64,000 nt of DNA from the NCBI GenBank assembly GCA_021776095.1, contig JAJFGO010000091.1:1-64000 (forward strand), written 5' to 3'. The notes beneath the pieces are model-generated. The model worked only from the letters and a program-made list of their open reading frames with translations. It had not been told where the DNA came from and ran no database searches. Shown here piece after piece: positions 41,391 to 51,561 of this stretch (its first letter is position 1; each line of letters begins with the position of its first letter). The position numbers were made by a program, and so were the translations under genes. The stretch is from Kiloniellaceae bacterium. GTDB lineage: Bacteria; Pseudomonadota; Alphaproteobacteria; Kiloniellales; J153.

Positions 41391-42670
41391 TCGTCCCCGT
41401 GATGATCGTCGGGCTGCTCGTACTGATCCTGATCGACGTTCCCATCGCCGTGGCCCTGGGATTGACGGCGGTCTGCGCTATGGTGCTGACCCAGGGCGCG
41501 GATATTCTGCCCAACGTAGCCCTGGTCATGTTCGACGGGGCGACCAAGTTCCCTTTACTGGCGATCCCACTCTTCATCCTGGCCGGAGCGATCATGAACG
41601 CCTCCGGCATCTCGCGCCGCCTAATCGCCTTTGCCTCGGCCTTGCTCGGCTTCGTGCGCGGCGCCCTGGCCATGATCAACATCGCGGTCTCGCTATTCTT
41701 CGCTGAAATCTCAGGATCCGCTGTCGCCGACGTGGCTGCCCTCGGCTCGATCATGATCCCGGCCATGCGGCGCAAAGGCTATCCCAAGGCCTTTGCCGCC
41801 GCGGTGACCTCGTCCTCAGCCACCCTGGCGGTCATTATCCCGCCCTCGATACCCATGATTCTTTACGGGGTCATGTCGGATTCCTCCATCGTGCAGCTCT
41901 TCGTGGCCGGTGTCATCCCGGGCGTTCTGGGTGGTCTGGGCATGATGGGCGTGTCCTATTGGATGGCCCGGCGTCACAATTGGCCGGTCGAGGACGTGTT
42001 CGAGCTTGCCCGTTTGCGCGCGACCTTCGTCGAGGCGGTGCCGGCCCTGACTCTGCCGGTGATCATCCTGGGCGGTATCTTCGGTGGCATCGTCACCGCG
42101 ACCGAGGGTGCCGGCCTAGCGGTCGTCGCCGCCCTTGTCGTGGGCGGCGGTATCTACCGGGAGCTCAACTGGGACTTCCTGCGCAAGGCCGCGGTTGAGG
42201 GTGGGGTGCAGACCGCCGTGGTTATGTTGCTGGTTGCCGCCTCCGCGCTCATTGGTGTCTATCTGACCGAGTTGCAGGTGCCGCAGAAGCTGGCAGCCGC
42301 GATACTGAACTGGACCGACAATCGTTACGCCGTCCTGGCTCTGCTTAATGTGTTCTTTCTCGCCGTCGGCCTGTTTCTCCATTCCGCGGCGGCGATTATC
42401 CTGGTGGTGCCGGTTGTAATGCCCCTGGTTCATGCGGTGGGGATCGACCCGATTCATTTCGGTCTTATCGTCACCCTCAACCTGGGCATCGGGCAACAGA
42501 CCCCGCCGGTCGCCAGCGTATTGATCACGGCCTGCGCCGTGGCCAAGGCGAATGTCTGGGAGGTCAGCAAGGTCAACATCAACTTCATCGCCATCCTGTT
42601 TGCGATCCTGGTTCTGGTGACCTACGTTCCGGCCGTGCCCATGAGTCTGGTCGAATATTTCTATCGCTGA
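41387..42670 (+). CDS. dctM: TRAP transporter large permease, DctM family
   Basis: A 427-residue permease with about twelve hydrophobic segments and the conserved blocks ATKFPLLAIPLFILAGAIMN, AEISGSAVADVAALGSIMIP and VIIPPSIPMILYGVMSDSS. It imports the DctP ligand with sodium. ATG 41387 is chosen because it overlaps the dctQ stop and gives MIVPVMIVGLLVLI; a longer in-frame reading starts inside dctQ. Confidence 0.93.
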   Translation: MIVPVMIVGLLVLILIDVPIAVALGLTAVCAMVLTQGADILPNVALVMFDGATKFPLLAIPLFILAGAIMNASGISRRLIAFASALLGFVRGALAMINIAVSLFFAEISGSAVADVAALGSIMIPAMRRKGYPKAFAAAVTSSSATLAVIIPPSIPMILYGVMSDSSIVQLFVAGVIPGVLGGLGMMGVSYWMARRHNWPVEDVFELARLRATFVEAVPALTLPVIILGGIFGGIVTATEGAGLAVVAALVVGGGIYRELNWDFLRKAAVEGGVQTAVVMLLVAASALIGVYLTELQVPQKLAAAILNWTDNRYAVLALLNVFFLAVGLFLHSAAAIILVVPVVMPLVHAVGIDPIHFGLIVTLNLGIGQQTPPVASVLITACAVAKANVWEVSKVNINFIAILFAILVLVTYVPAVPMSLVEYFYR

Positions 42671-42686
42671 GCGGAGATAGCCCCCG

Positions 42687-43466
42687 ATGACGGACATCAT
42701 CCTGGTGCAACGCGATGGCCCGGTCGCCACCGTCGTGCTCAACCGGCCGGAAAAGCTCAACGCCATGACCAAGACCATGTGGCGGGAGTTGGGCGATGCT
42801 CTGCGCGAACTCTCGGCCGACGAGTCCCTGCGCTGCGTGGTCCTGCGCGGCGCGGGCGGCAAGGCGTTCTCTCCCGGCAACGATATCTCGGAGTTCGAGA
42901 CCGAACGCCACGATCCGGCCTCGGCTAAGGCCTATGGCGAGCTCCTGCATCATGCCTTGGGGGCTCTTAAGGACTGTCCGCACCCCACTTTGGCCTTGAT
43001 CGAGGGTATTTGCGTTGGCGGCGGGCTGGAGATCGCGGCCCTGTGCGATATGCGGATCTGTGGCGAGTCCAGCCGTTTCGGAGTGCCGATCAAGCGCCTC
43101 GGCCTGGTCATGGCCTATCCGGAGATTGCCGGTCTAGCCGACCTGATAGGCCGTTCGGCGACCCTGGAAATTCTCTTGGAGGGCCGAGTCTTCGGCGCGG
43201 CCGAGGCCAAGGAGAAGGGCCTGGTCAATCGCGTGGCGCCCGATGCCGAGGTCGAAAGCGAGGCCATGGCGGCTGCCCAGCGCATCGCCGAGGGGGCCCC
43301 CTTGGTGGCGCGCTGGCACAAGAAGTTCCTTCGCCGCCTGGCCCGGCCGGAGCCCCTGACCCCGGAGGAATTGGATGAGGGCTTCGCTTGCTACGACACC
43401 GAGGATTTCCAGATCGGCTACCGCTCGTTCCTGACCAAGACCAAGCCGGACTTCAAGGGGCGCTGA
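42687..43466 (+). CDS. Enoyl-CoA hydratase/isomerase family protein
   Basis: A 259-residue crotonase-fold protein. AFSPGNDISEFE and the oxyanion-hole block CVGGGLEIAALCDMRI are family hallmarks; the C-terminus has FLTKTKPDFKGR. The second catalytic Glu position is not obvious, so hydratase, isomerase or other acyl-CoA chemistry is open. It lies 16 bp after dctM and 1 bp before the CoA-transferase, which implies that the imported acid is activated to a CoA thioester. Confidence 0.85.
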   Translation: MTDIILVQRDGPVATVVLNRPEKLNAMTKTMWRELGDALRELSADESLRCVVLRGAGGKAFSPGNDISEFETERHDPASAKAYGELLHHALGALKDCPHPTLALIEGICVGGGLEIAALCDMRICGESSRFGVPIKRLGLVMAYPEIAGLADLIGRSATLEILLEGRVFGAAEAKEKGLVNRVAPDAEVESEAMAAAQRIAEGAPLVARWHKKFLRRLARPEPLTPEELDEGFACYDTEDFQIGYRSFLTKTKPDFKGR

Positions 43467-43467
43467 T

Positions 43468-44685
43468 ATGCCCGCTGGGCGCGGTCCGCTGGCCGGTTTG
43501 AAGGTGATCGAGCTGGCCCACATCATGGCCGGGCCGGTCTGCGGCTTGATGCTGGCCGATATGGGCGCCGACGTCATCAAGGTCGAAAAGGTGCCCGGTG
43601 GCGACGATTCGCGCCGCTTTCTGCCGCCCGAGATCGGCGGCGAGTCCGCGGCCTTCATGATGATGAATCGCAACAAGCGCGGCATCGCGGTCGACCTCAA
43701 GACCGAGGCCGGGTGTGCGGTCCTGCGCCGCCTGCTGAAATCGGCCGACGTGGTGATCGAAAACTATCGGTGCGGCACCATGGAGCGCCTGGGTTTGGGC
43801 TACGAGAGCCTGCGCGCGGAAAACCCGGGTCTGATCTATTGCGAAATCTCCGGCTTCGGGCGCAGCGGCCCCTACGCCGAGCGGGGCGGTTTCGACTTGA
43901 TCGCCCAAGGCATGAGCGGACTCATGAGCATCACCGGGGAGGGCGAAGGGCGCCCGCCGGTCAAGGTCGGCGCGCCGGTCACCGATATCACCGCGGGCAT
44001 CCTGGGTGCCATGGGGGTCTTGGCCGCCGTGGTCGAGCGGCAGAAAAGTGGCCGGGGCCAAAGGGTCGATACCTCGCTGTTCGAGGCCGGGATCGTCCAT
44101 ACCTACTGGCAGTCCGCCATTGCGTTCGCGACCGGCCAGTCCCCCGGGCCCATGGGCTCGGCGCACCCGCTCAACGCACCCTACCAGGCGTTTCGCACGG
44201 CGGACGGCTGGATCAACCTGGGCGCGGCCAACCAGAAGAACTGGCTGCGCGTGCTCGAGGTTATCGAAATGCCGGCCTTGAACGACGATCCCCGCTTCGC
44301 CAGCAACGCCGCGCGCATGGGCCACCTCGAGGATCTGGACCAGGCCCTAGGCACGGCTTTCTCGAAACGGACCACGGCCGACTGGCTGGCCCGGCTAGAG
44401 GCGGCCGGGGTGCCCGCCGGGCCGGTGCTGAGCGTCGGGGAAATGCACCAAGACCCGCAGGCCGTGGCCCGCCATATGGTGCCGGCGCCCGAACATGGCC
44501 GCCTGGGGCCGGTCAAGACCATCGGCCTGCCGATCAAGTTCTCTGAGACCCCGGGTGGCGTCCGTGCGGGGGCACCGGTCTATGGGCAGCACACCCGGGC
44601 GGTCCTGGCCGAGCACGGCTATGAACCGGCGGACATCGAGGCCTTGATCGCCCAGGGCGCCGTGATCGCGGCCGAGGTGTCCTAG
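43468..44685 (+). CDS. CaiB/BaiF-type family III CoA-transferase
   Basis: A 405-residue formyl-CoA-transferase-like enzyme. PLAGLKVIELAHIMAGPVCG, DVVIENYRCGTMERLGLGY and the domain RGQRVDTSLFEAGIVHT are typical. It should move CoA from a donor such as succinyl-CoA to the transported carboxylic acid, making the substrate for the adjacent enoyl-CoA hydratase. It is the last + strand gene of the operon; a convergent dehydrogenase follows. Confidence 0.88.
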   Translation: MPAGRGPLAGLKVIELAHIMAGPVCGLMLADMGADVIKVEKVPGGDDSRRFLPPEIGGESAAFMMMNRNKRGIAVDLKTEAGCAVLRRLLKSADVVIENYRCGTMERLGLGYESLRAENPGLIYCEISGFGRSGPYAERGGFDLIAQGMSGLMSITGEGEGRPPVKVGAPVTDITAGILGAMGVLAAVVERQKSGRGQRVDTSLFEAGIVHTYWQSAIAFATGQSPGPMGSAHPLNAPYQAFRTADGWINLGAANQKNWLRVLEVIEMPALNDDPRFASNAARMGHLEDLDQALGTAFSKRTTADWLARLEAAGVPAGPVLSVGEMHQDPQAVARHMVPAPEHGRLGPVKTIGLPIKFSETPGGVRAGAPVYGQHTRAVLAEHGYEPADIEALIAQGAVIAAEVS

Positions 44686-44713
44686 CAGGGTGGAAATAGC
44701 CTTCTAGCGCCAG

Positions 44714-45682
44714 TCAATAGCCGAGGGTCGGGTCGGCCACGTTGATGAGCGATTGACCGACCAGGTAGAAGCGCAGGTTGGCGCGGAAAACCTCTGCCGC
44801 GGCCCGCTCCCAACCCCGGAACGAGCCGGCTACGTGGGGTGTGACAATGGCGTTCGGCAAGGACCAGAAGGGGCTGTCCTGGGGCAGGGGCTCCGACGCG
44901 AAGACGTCGAGCACCGCGCCGCTCAAGCGCTCGTCCCGCAAGGCCTCGATCAAAGGTGCCTCGGCGACCACACCGCCGCGCGAGATGTTGATCAGCGTGC
45001 TGCCCGGCTTCATGGCGTCGAACTCAGTCTTACCAATCAAGCCGCGCGTCGTGGGTGTCAGGGGCACGATGACTGCCGTGTGGTCCGCCAGGGCCAAGGC
45101 CTCACTCAGGCGCGCTATGGGATAGACCGTGTCGACGGCGTCGCACGGCCCGTCGCTCCGGCGCACGCCGATCACGTTTAGACCCGCGGCGCGAGCCAGC
45201 CGGGCGATGGCCGTGCCGATGTGGCCCAGGCCGACCACGCAGAGGGTCTGCTGCGATCCTGTGGCGACTTCGCCGCTGTCCCAGACTCGCGCGGCCTGCT
45301 GGCGCTGGTAGCGCGGCAGTTTCATGTTCAGGGCGAAGACCGCGCCCAGGGTGAATTCGGCAATTGCCTTGGCGGCGATCCCGGCCGAGTTCGTGACGGT
45401 CAGCTCATTCGGGTCCCAAGGCACGAGATGGTCGATCCCGGCCCCGCCGCAGTGGACCCAGCGGACGCCGGATTGCCCTATGAGCGAGGCGCGGGGGTAG
45501 GGCCGCTGCAGGAACTTGTAGCTCAGAACGATCTCCGGCCGGGTCGTGTCCACGGCTTCTGCCAGGCTATCGTAATCGCGGCAGCAAGCGACGCGCACCT
45601 GAGGAAACTTGGGCTCGATTAGGTCCAGGAACAACTCCGGCCGATCATGGTGGATCAGCAGCGAAAGGGGTTCGGCGCTCAT
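44714..45682 (-). CDS. D-2-hydroxyacid dehydrogenase (glyoxylate/hydroxypyruvate reductase-like)
   Basis: The ATG at 45682 gives 322 residues (MSAEPLSLLIHHDRPELF); a longer reading upstream looks spurious. The NAD(P) fold has VVGLGHIGTAIARLA, and the catalytic Arg, Glu and His lie in INISRGGVV, DVFASEPLP and VTPHVAGS. It probably interconverts glyoxylate/glycolate or hydroxypyruvate/glycerate, which fits the aminotransferase and hydroxyacid dehydrogenase of the same region. It is convergent with the CoA-transferase. Confidence 0.88.
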   Translation of the reverse strand: MSAEPLSLLIHHDRPELFLDLIEPKFPQVRVACCRDYDSLAEAVDTTRPEIVLSYKFLQRPYPRASLIGQSGVRWVHCGGAGIDHLVPWDPNELTVTNSAGIAAKAIAEFTLGAVFALNMKLPRYQRQQAARVWDSGEVATGSQQTLCVVGLGHIGTAIARLARAAGLNVIGVRRSDGPCDAVDTVYPIARLSEALALADHTAVIVPLTPTTRGLIGKTEFDAMKPGSTLINISRGGVVAEAPLIEALRDERLSGAVLDVFASEPLPQDSPFWSLPNAIVTPHVAGSFRGWERAAAEVFRANLRFYLVGQSLINVADPTLGY

Positions 45683-45906
45683 CGGTGTGGCTGGCCTGCG
45701 GTCCGGCAGCAGGTGTCCATGGCGGCAGCTCTCCAGAATTCGGCCATAGCGTTGCGGCGCCATGGGACAGCGCGCGGCGGGGACTGGGCCGCTTAAGCGT
45801 CGCGCAGACTCTGCCTATAGCAAGCCCAGGCGGCCCTTTCTAGGGGGATGATCGAATTGGAGGTGCCGAAGAGGCCGGCGATTCCTCGACTAAAGGCGTG
45901 GGTCTG

Positions 45907-46881
45907 TCAAAGGGCGCTAAAGGCGTCGACGGCTTTGAGGATCGCGCGGCCGATCAAGATGATAAAGAGCGGCGGCAGGATGAAAACAATCATGGGTACG
46001 GTCAGAAGTGCGGGCAAGCGAGCGGCCTTTTCCTCCGCTTTCATGACCCGTTCGTTGCGCGAATCCGCTGACATGACGCGCAAGGATTGCGCCAGGGGCG
46101 TCCCGTAACGCTCGGCCTGCAACAGGGTGTTGACGACCCCACGGACGCCCGGCAGATCGACCCGTAACGACAGATTCTGGAGGGCCTTGCGCCGGTCGGG
46201 CAAGAACCCCAACTCGAGACCGGTAAGGCTGAACTCATCGGCCAATTCGGGCGAGGTTCTTTCCATCTCCTGCGACACGCGCAGCAGCGTGGCATCCAAG
46301 CTCAAGCCCGCTTCGGCGCAAATAACCATCAGATCGAGCCCATCGGGCAAGGCTTTGCGGATATTGCCCGCTCGCTTGCCCGCGGCATTCTTGATCACGA
46401 TGTCCGGCAAGTAAGCGCCCAGCAGGACGCAGCCGATGGTGACGGCGAGCTTGCCGGACGTATTCAGGCCATAGAGGTTCAGGCCGTAGAATAGCACTAT
46501 GGCGATGCTGCCCAGAACGAAAGGCAGGGCGACTTTCATGAATAGGTAGCGGATGATCGCGTCTTTCGAACGCCACCCGGCTCGCATGAGTTTGATCGAT
46601 ATGCGGCTTGCCTGGGCGGATCGTAGGAGGTTCAGCCGGTCAACGACGCGGCGCATGAGGCTAATCGTCGGCAGGCGCTCCTGGCGTCGCCGGGGGCCGA
46701 TGACGCCGGCGCGTAGCTCATCTCGCTGAGCCGCGATCAACTTGACCCGGCGCGCTCCCGGATCCTTGTGCAATAGGGTCACCCATACCGTGACACTAAT
46801 GGTCGCGGCGGAGAGCCCGGCCATTATGATCGTTGCCTGCTCCTGGGTGAGCCCAATCAACTCGAAGAAGGATTCGATCAT
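45907..46881 (-). CDS. tadC: Tad pilus inner-membrane platform protein TadC
   Basis: A 324-residue type II/IV secretion F-domain protein with an N-terminal hydrophobic segment, MRRVVDRLNLLRSAQASRIS, the platform core LPDGLDLMVICAEAGLSLDA and two C-terminal membrane segments. With TadB it forms the Flp pilus assembly platform. The start overlaps the tadB stop by 4 bases. It is the last gene of the tad operon; no terminator is seen in the 142 bp downstream. Confidence 0.93.
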   Translation of the reverse strand: MIESFFELIGLTQEQATIIMAGLSAATISVTVWVTLLHKDPGARRVKLIAAQRDELRAGVIGPRRRQERLPTISLMRRVVDRLNLLRSAQASRISIKLMRAGWRSKDAIIRYLFMKVALPFVLGSIAIVLFYGLNLYGLNTSGKLAVTIGCVLLGAYLPDIVIKNAAGKRAGNIRKALPDGLDLMVICAEAGLSLDATLLRVSQEMERTSPELADEFSLTGLELGFLPDRRKALQNLSLRVDLPGVRGVVNTLLQAERYGTPLAQSLRVMSADSRNERVMKAEEKAARLPALLTVPMIVFILPPLFIILIGRAILKAVDAFSAL

Positions 46882-47888
46882 ATCTCGAACTTGACCATCT
46901 TGAACATAACCGCGGCGCCAGCGAAGATCATGAATAGGCCAAAGCCGACCATGGCCTGGCCGCGCGGATCGTTGAATAGGGCGATGATGTACTCGCTGTT
47001 CACCACATAGATAAGCAGGGCCATGATGAATGGCAGAGATCCGATGATATAGGCGCTGGCCTTGGCTTCGGACGACAGGGCGCGTACCTTTCGCTTTAGT
47101 TGGCGCCGGCCGCGCAGAACGTCACCCAGGTTGTTCAGTGTCTCTGCCAAGTTGCCGCCGGTTTCATTTTGGATCGAAAGGGCGATGGTGAAGAAGTCGA
47201 ACTCCTGCAAATTGAGACGCCGCGAGGATTCCCAAAGGACTTCGTCCATCGTCCGGCCGATCCGCACGCCGTCGTTGATTTGCCGGAGTTCCGTGCCGAC
47301 CGGATCGGGAATTTCCTCGGCAGCGGTTCTGATCGATTCACCGATCGGCAGGCCGGCCCTAAGGCCACGGACCATGAGGTCAATCGCATCCGGGAAAAAT
47401 TCAATGAAGCGCACTTGGCGGCGCGTGATGCGCCAGTTGAGGAACATATGCGGAAGGGCGAGGCCCGCGGTGAACCCGGCCAGCAGGCCCGGCGCAAGCG
47501 GTGTGCCGCCGAACACGATACTAGTGGCGCCGGCGGTAATCGCGATTAGCAGGCTGACCAAAACATATGTGCCGATGGAGAAACTCATGCCGGCCCGCTC
47601 GATACGCAGGCGCAGCACATCCTGGCGCGGCACGAAACGCCGGATTAGTTCGTTCAAGAAGGCAATTTCGCTCGCCTGCGACTTGCGGCGCGCGATCGAA
47701 ACATAGGCCTCGCCAAGGGCGCGCTTTTCATGATGTGCCCTGATGGATTCCATACGTCGAAACATGGGTGCGCGCTTGTCGCCCGAGAACAGTCCGATAA
47801 GCAGGAGCACACAACCGACCGGTAAGAGCGCGACGATCAGGGCCTCCGGCCCGGCGCCGGCGCCACCGAGAAACTGGAAGATTTCCAT
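46878..47888 (-). CDS. tadB: Tad pilus inner-membrane platform protein TadB
   Basis: A 336-residue paralogue of TadC with the F-domain core FPDAIDLMVRGLRAGLPIGE and FDFFTIALSIQNETGGNLAE, both diagnostic of TadB. ATG 47888 ([11 protein letters not shown]) is preferred to GTG 47897 because GGAG lies 8 bases upstream of it; it overlaps the cpaF stop by one base. It recruits the CpaF ATPase to the membrane. Confidence 0.92.
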   Translation of the reverse strand: MEIFQFLGGAGAGPEALIVALLPVGCVLLLIGLFSGDKRAPMFRRMESIRAHHEKRALGEAYVSIARRKSQASEIAFLNELIRRFVPRQDVLRLRIERAGMSFSIGTYVLVSLLIAITAGATSIVFGGTPLAPGLLAGFTAGLALPHMFLNWRITRRQVRFIEFFPDAIDLMVRGLRAGLPIGESIRTAAEEIPDPVGTELRQINDGVRIGRTMDEVLWESSRRLNLQEFDFFTIALSIQNETGGNLAETLNNLGDVLRGRRQLKRKVRALSSEAKASAYIIGSLPFIMALLIYVVNSEYIIALFNDPRGQAMVGFGLFMIFAGAAVMFKMVKFEI

Positions 47889-49561
47889 CACATGCACTCC
47901 AGCAGTCGACGATCGAGGCCGAAATAGGCGGCGTTTTGCGCGAAGTGCGGGCGCAAGCCAGAGGAGCGGAAATTGCCCTTTAGCATGCCGTCCAAGCCCT
48001 CACCTTCGAACTCGTAGGTGAAGAGGTCTTGGGTCGTGATGATGTCGCCCTCCATGCCGACGATCTCGGTAATATGCGTAATTCGGCGCATTCCGTCACG
48101 CATACGCGAGACCTGAACAATCATGTCGATGGCGGCGGCGATTTGGGTGCGCACCGCCTTGGCGGGCAGGTTGATGCCGGCCATGCCGATCATATTTTCC
48201 AGGCGGGTCAGGGCTTCGCGCGGACGGTTGGCGTGAACCGTGCCCAGAGAACCGTCATGGCCCGTGTTCATGGCCTGAAGCATGTCGACCGCCTCGGATC
48301 CTCGAACCTCACCTAGGATGATCCGGTCCGGGCGCATACGCAGGGAGTTCTTGACCAGATCCCGCATGGTGATTTCGCCGGTCCCTTCCAAGTTCGCGGG
48401 GCGGGTTTCCAAGCGCACCACATGGGGCTGCTGAAGCTGCAGCTCGGCCGCGTCCTCGATGGTCACGATCCGCTCGCGCTCGTCAATCATCTGCGACATG
48501 GCATTGAGCAGGGTCGTCTTGCCCGAACCCGTACCGCCCGAGATCAGGATGTTCAGGCGGCTGCGAGCAGCGATTTTCAAGACCGTCGCCATGGCCTCGG
48601 AAATATTGCTTTGGCGGGCCATCAAATCCAAGGTGATGCCCTTCTTGGAGAATTTACGAATCGAGATTGAAGGGCCGTCGATGGCCAGAGGCGGGATGAT
48701 GATGTTAACGCGGCTGCCGTCTTGCAGGCGGGCGTCGACCAGCGGAACCGTCTCATCGACCCGGCGGCCGATGATGGACACGATGCGCCGCGAAATATTC
48801 AGGACATGGTCATTGTCGCGGAAATGGACGTCGGTGACCTCCAGCTTGCCCTTTCGTTCGACGTAGACCTGTTTGGGACCATTGATCAAGATATCGGTCA
48901 CGGTCTCGTCGGCGAGCAACGGCTCCAAGGGGCCCAGGCCCAACATATCGTCTAGCAGAAGGTCGACTAGGCTGATTTGCTCGGCCTGGTTGAGCCGCAG
49001 GTTCTGCTCAGCGAGAATCTCGGTGACGATTTCGCGTAATTGGAGCGACAACTCGTCGCGCGGCAATTGGGACGCGGCGGAGACGTCCAACCGCTCCATG
49101 ACCGACGGTTCGATCTTGAGTTTGGCCCGCTCAACTGTTGCCGACACTTCTGTGGCTGCCTTGGTCCGGGTTTCGCCCCGCTCGCGGCGGGGTTGACGCG
49201 GATCCGGCCTTTCTGGTGCAGGCGTTCCTTGGCCGCTCGGAATTTGGGCCTCGGCGGGGGGGGGCGGGGCGATTGGGCTGTCGGTCAACAGCCACCTGAT
49301 CAATTCGGCGACCAGGTTTCGGCGATCGAGAAGATTCATCGAGTGTGAATCTGCCTCGGTCGCTGTCGTGACGATGTGCCCGATTTGCACCGCGAGCTCC
49401 GGCCGAGGCACTGCGGCCAGGTTTTGGCCCTCGAAGGCAGCCATAATCTCCGGCTTCAGTTCCTCAACATAGCGGGATTGGCGCTGGGCGCCGCCACGGG
49501 GCCCGGCACCGCCCAGTTGCGCCGCCTTGGCGGGACGCGCGTTGCCCGTTGCGCCCTTCAT
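47888..49561 (-). CDS. cpaF: Tad pilus secretion ATPase CpaF/TadA
   Basis: A 557-residue VirB11-like hexameric ATPase that powers Flp pilus assembly and probably retraction. Walker A is [18 protein letters not shown]; the Asp and His boxes appear in [20 protein letters not shown] and [18 protein letters not shown]. The N-terminal 140 residues, rich in Pro and Ala, are extra and poorly conserved. It lies 6 bp after cpaE. Confidence 0.95.
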   Translation of the reverse strand: MKGATGNARPAKAAQLGGAGPRGGAQRQSRYVEELKPEIMAAFEGQNLAAVPRPELAVQIGHIVTTATEADSHSMNLLDRRNLVAELIRWLLTDSPIAPPPPAEAQIPSGQGTPAPERPDPRQPRRERGETRTKAATEVSATVERAKLKIEPSVMERLDVSAASQLPRDELSLQLREIVTEILAEQNLRLNQAEQISLVDLLLDDMLGLGPLEPLLADETVTDILINGPKQVYVERKGKLEVTDVHFRDNDHVLNISRRIVSIIGRRVDETVPLVDARLQDGSRVNIIIPPLAIDGPSISIRKFSKKGITLDLMARQSNISEAMATVLKIAARSRLNILISGGTGSGKTTLLNAMSQMIDERERIVTIEDAAELQLQQPHVVRLETRPANLEGTGEITMRDLVKNSLRMRPDRIILGEVRGSEAVDMLQAMNTGHDGSLGTVHANRPREALTRLENMIGMAGINLPAKAVRTQIAAAIDMIVQVSRMRDGMRRITHITEIVGMEGDIITTQDLFTYEFEGEGLDGMLKGNFRSSGLRPHFAQNAAYFGLDRRLLECM

Positions 49562-49567
49562 CTCGGC

Positions 49568-50827
49568 CTACTTTCTACTTAAAAAGCGGCGCCATTTGGC
49601 CTTCGAGCCAGCTTCTTTCTGTTTATCCGCCGGCGCGTCCACCACGGTTTCGGCGATCTTGCGAACAACTTTACTCACCGGACACTTGCCATAGAGTTGC
49701 GCGACCGGCTTGCCGTTGTTGGCTGCTAAGTTGAATGTCTTGGGGTCGTCGGGAATAACGAAATTCACCTTATGACCTAGCGCCTTTTGGAATTCCTTGG
49801 CACTCATGGCCTGGAACTTCCCGCCGGTGCGGTTGGCGACGATGAACACCGGTCGGCCGGCGGCGACCTCTTCAATTCCGGTCAGAAGGCGCATGGTATC
49901 GCGCAAGCCCGAAAGGGTGAGATCGGTTACCACGATGACCTTGGAACAAACCTCGAAGACCCGTTGCCTAACCGCGAAGGCGGATCGTGGCACATCGGCC
50001 ACTATACAGGTGTTCGATCGACCGACGGTCTCAAAGAGAACGTCGATGGCATCGGGATTGTAGGCGATCTGCTGCGCCAGCGTTTCTTCGGTGGCCATGA
50101 CCGACAGCTTTTCGGTCAGCTTGGCTGTGGCGCTCTCGATAAATAGGCTGTCGATGCGGTTCGGACTTTCCAGGGCTTCGCGAAGGCCGCGGGTCGGCTC
50201 CAAATCTAATGATAGCGCGACTGTTCCGAACTCCAGGTCGAGGTCGATCAAAGCGGTTTTCTGGTTCTGCTCTTGGCTGACAAGCCAGGCGAGATTCACC
50301 GCTAGAGCACTGGCACCGACACCGCCGCGCGAGCCGATCACAGCGATCCGCTCGATTCCCTTTCCCGCGGGACCTTCGGCCGCCGTTTGACTTGTTGGCG
50401 TTTCCTCTGTCCGGCAAAGGGCCGCCGCGAGAGCTTTCTCGGTGACCGGCTTGACAAGATAGTCGGTGATACCCGCGCCGACCATTTCGCGATATAGATT
50501 GATGTCGTTGATCGTGCCGATGCCAATCAACCGGGTTTGCTCGCTAAAGGCCGCGGTCAATGACAGCATGGCCGTCAGCGGTGCCGAGGACTCGCCAATA
50601 TCAACAATCAACACCACTGGCGTCGCAGCTTCGGCCAGGTAGTCGAGCGCTTGCTGGCTGCCTCCATCGCGCACATAGGGCTCGTCGAAAAACTGGCGAG
50701 TTACGGCTTCGACCACGTCGTGTGTTTGATTGTCGCTTACGAAAGCGACGCACTCAGGCGCGGTATTCTCCGCACCCTGCGGATCGTTTGGATCTTGTGG
50801 ATCCAGGAATTTTTCTGCGGCGCTCAT
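49568..50827 (-). CDS. cpaE: Tad pilus localisation protein CpaE/TadZ
   Basis: CpaE/TadZ marks the assembly site of the pilus, commonly a pole. The 419-residue protein has an atypical receiver-like domain (about residues 26-138, with TDYLVKPVTEKAL) and a MinD/ParA-type domain (from about 160). The deviant Walker A reads SRGGVGASA, so both Lys positions are replaced (Arg167 and Ala172), as often seen in CpaE proteins; Walker A' and B segments ALIDLDLEFG and TCIVADVPRS are visible. ATP hydrolysis may be weak or absent. Confidence 0.92.
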   Translation of the reverse strand: MSAAEKFLDPQDPNDPQGAENTAPECVAFVSDNQTHDVVEAVTRQFFDEPYVRDGGSQQALDYLAEAATPVVLIVDIGESSAPLTAMLSLTAAFSEQTRLIGIGTINDINLYREMVGAGITDYLVKPVTEKALAAALCRTEETPTSQTAAEGPAGKGIERIAVIGSRGGVGASALAVNLAWLVSQEQNQKTALIDLDLEFGTVALSLDLEPTRGLREALESPNRIDSLFIESATAKLTEKLSVMATEETLAQQIAYNPDAIDVLFETVGRSNTCIVADVPRSAFAVRQRVFEVCSKVIVVTDLTLSGLRDTMRLLTGIEEVAAGRPVFIVANRTGGKFQAMSAKEFQKALGHKVNFVIPDDPKTFNLAANNGKPVAQLYGKCPVSKVVRKIAETVVDAPADKQKEAGSKAKWRRFLSRK

Positions 50828-50834
50828 GTTGGAC

Positions 50835-51551
50835 CTACTCGGAACCGCCGGCGGTGGCTTCGTTCTTCAACGCTTTAACTTTGTCCTCGCGATAGCGCTG
50901 AACACCTAGGACCTGCTGCTCCCCGTCGCCCGGACCGAGCGGCCGACCGCTAGCCAGATCCAAGGGGTCGACAACCATGCGGCCAAGCGCTGTGGCGGTG
51001 GAGCAGCTCCACACGTGGGTCGGTCGGGGGGCATAGATGGTTTTCGGTACTTCGCAGTCGGGTTCGATGACCATGGCCCGAGTGATGGTTACAACGATGG
51101 CGTCGTCAGATTTGGCCATGGACTGAACCGGGCGCGCCGCAACCTCAGCGTTGATCCCCATTGTGGAGAGTTTTTCGGCGATGGCCGCCATGCGTGCCGC
51201 GGTCAAGATATCGTGCCGGCCGGCCGCCTTGCGCGGGCCGTCGATCTCGACTCGGCTTTTACGGTCAGCGGCGCTTTCTTGGAGGAAGTGGACCAGGCCG
51301 TCGTTTTCAGCTCGGCTCAGGCTATCCTCACCATAGGTGAAGTTCACCTTATGGATCATTGTGATGGTTTCTACCTGGGGTTCGACAACTGCGGGCTGTA
51401 GCCGGATCAGGGAATGGTAGAGCCGGTCGATTGAACGCACGTCATTGGGCGGCATGGCATCTGGATTCAGGAAGCAGCCGCTTAAAGCCGACGCAGCCAA
51501 AACGGTGCCAAGCAGACGAAGACGGAATCTATGAGTTGATACTTGGATCAT
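50835..51551 (-). CDS. cpaD: Tad pilus lipoprotein CpaD
   Basis: A 238-residue outer-membrane lipoprotein with lipobox LSGC (Cys26) and the CpaD family features HKVNFTYGEDSLSRAEND and WSCSTATALGRMVVDPLDLA. CpaD assists assembly or gating of the CpaC secretin. It lies between cpaE (7 bp) and cpaC (10 bp). Confidence 0.9.
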   Translation of the reverse strand: MIQVSTHRFRLRLLGTVLAASALSGCFLNPDAMPPNDVRSIDRLYHSLIRLQPAVVEPQVETITMIHKVNFTYGEDSLSRAENDGLVHFLQESAADRKSRVEIDGPRKAAGRHDILTAARMAAIAEKLSTMGINAEVAARPVQSMAKSDDAIVVTITRAMVIEPDCEVPKTIYAPRPTHVWSCSTATALGRMVVDPLDLASGRPLGPGDGEQQVLGVQRYREDKVKALKNEATAGGSE

Positions 51552-51561
51552 ATCCGCATCC

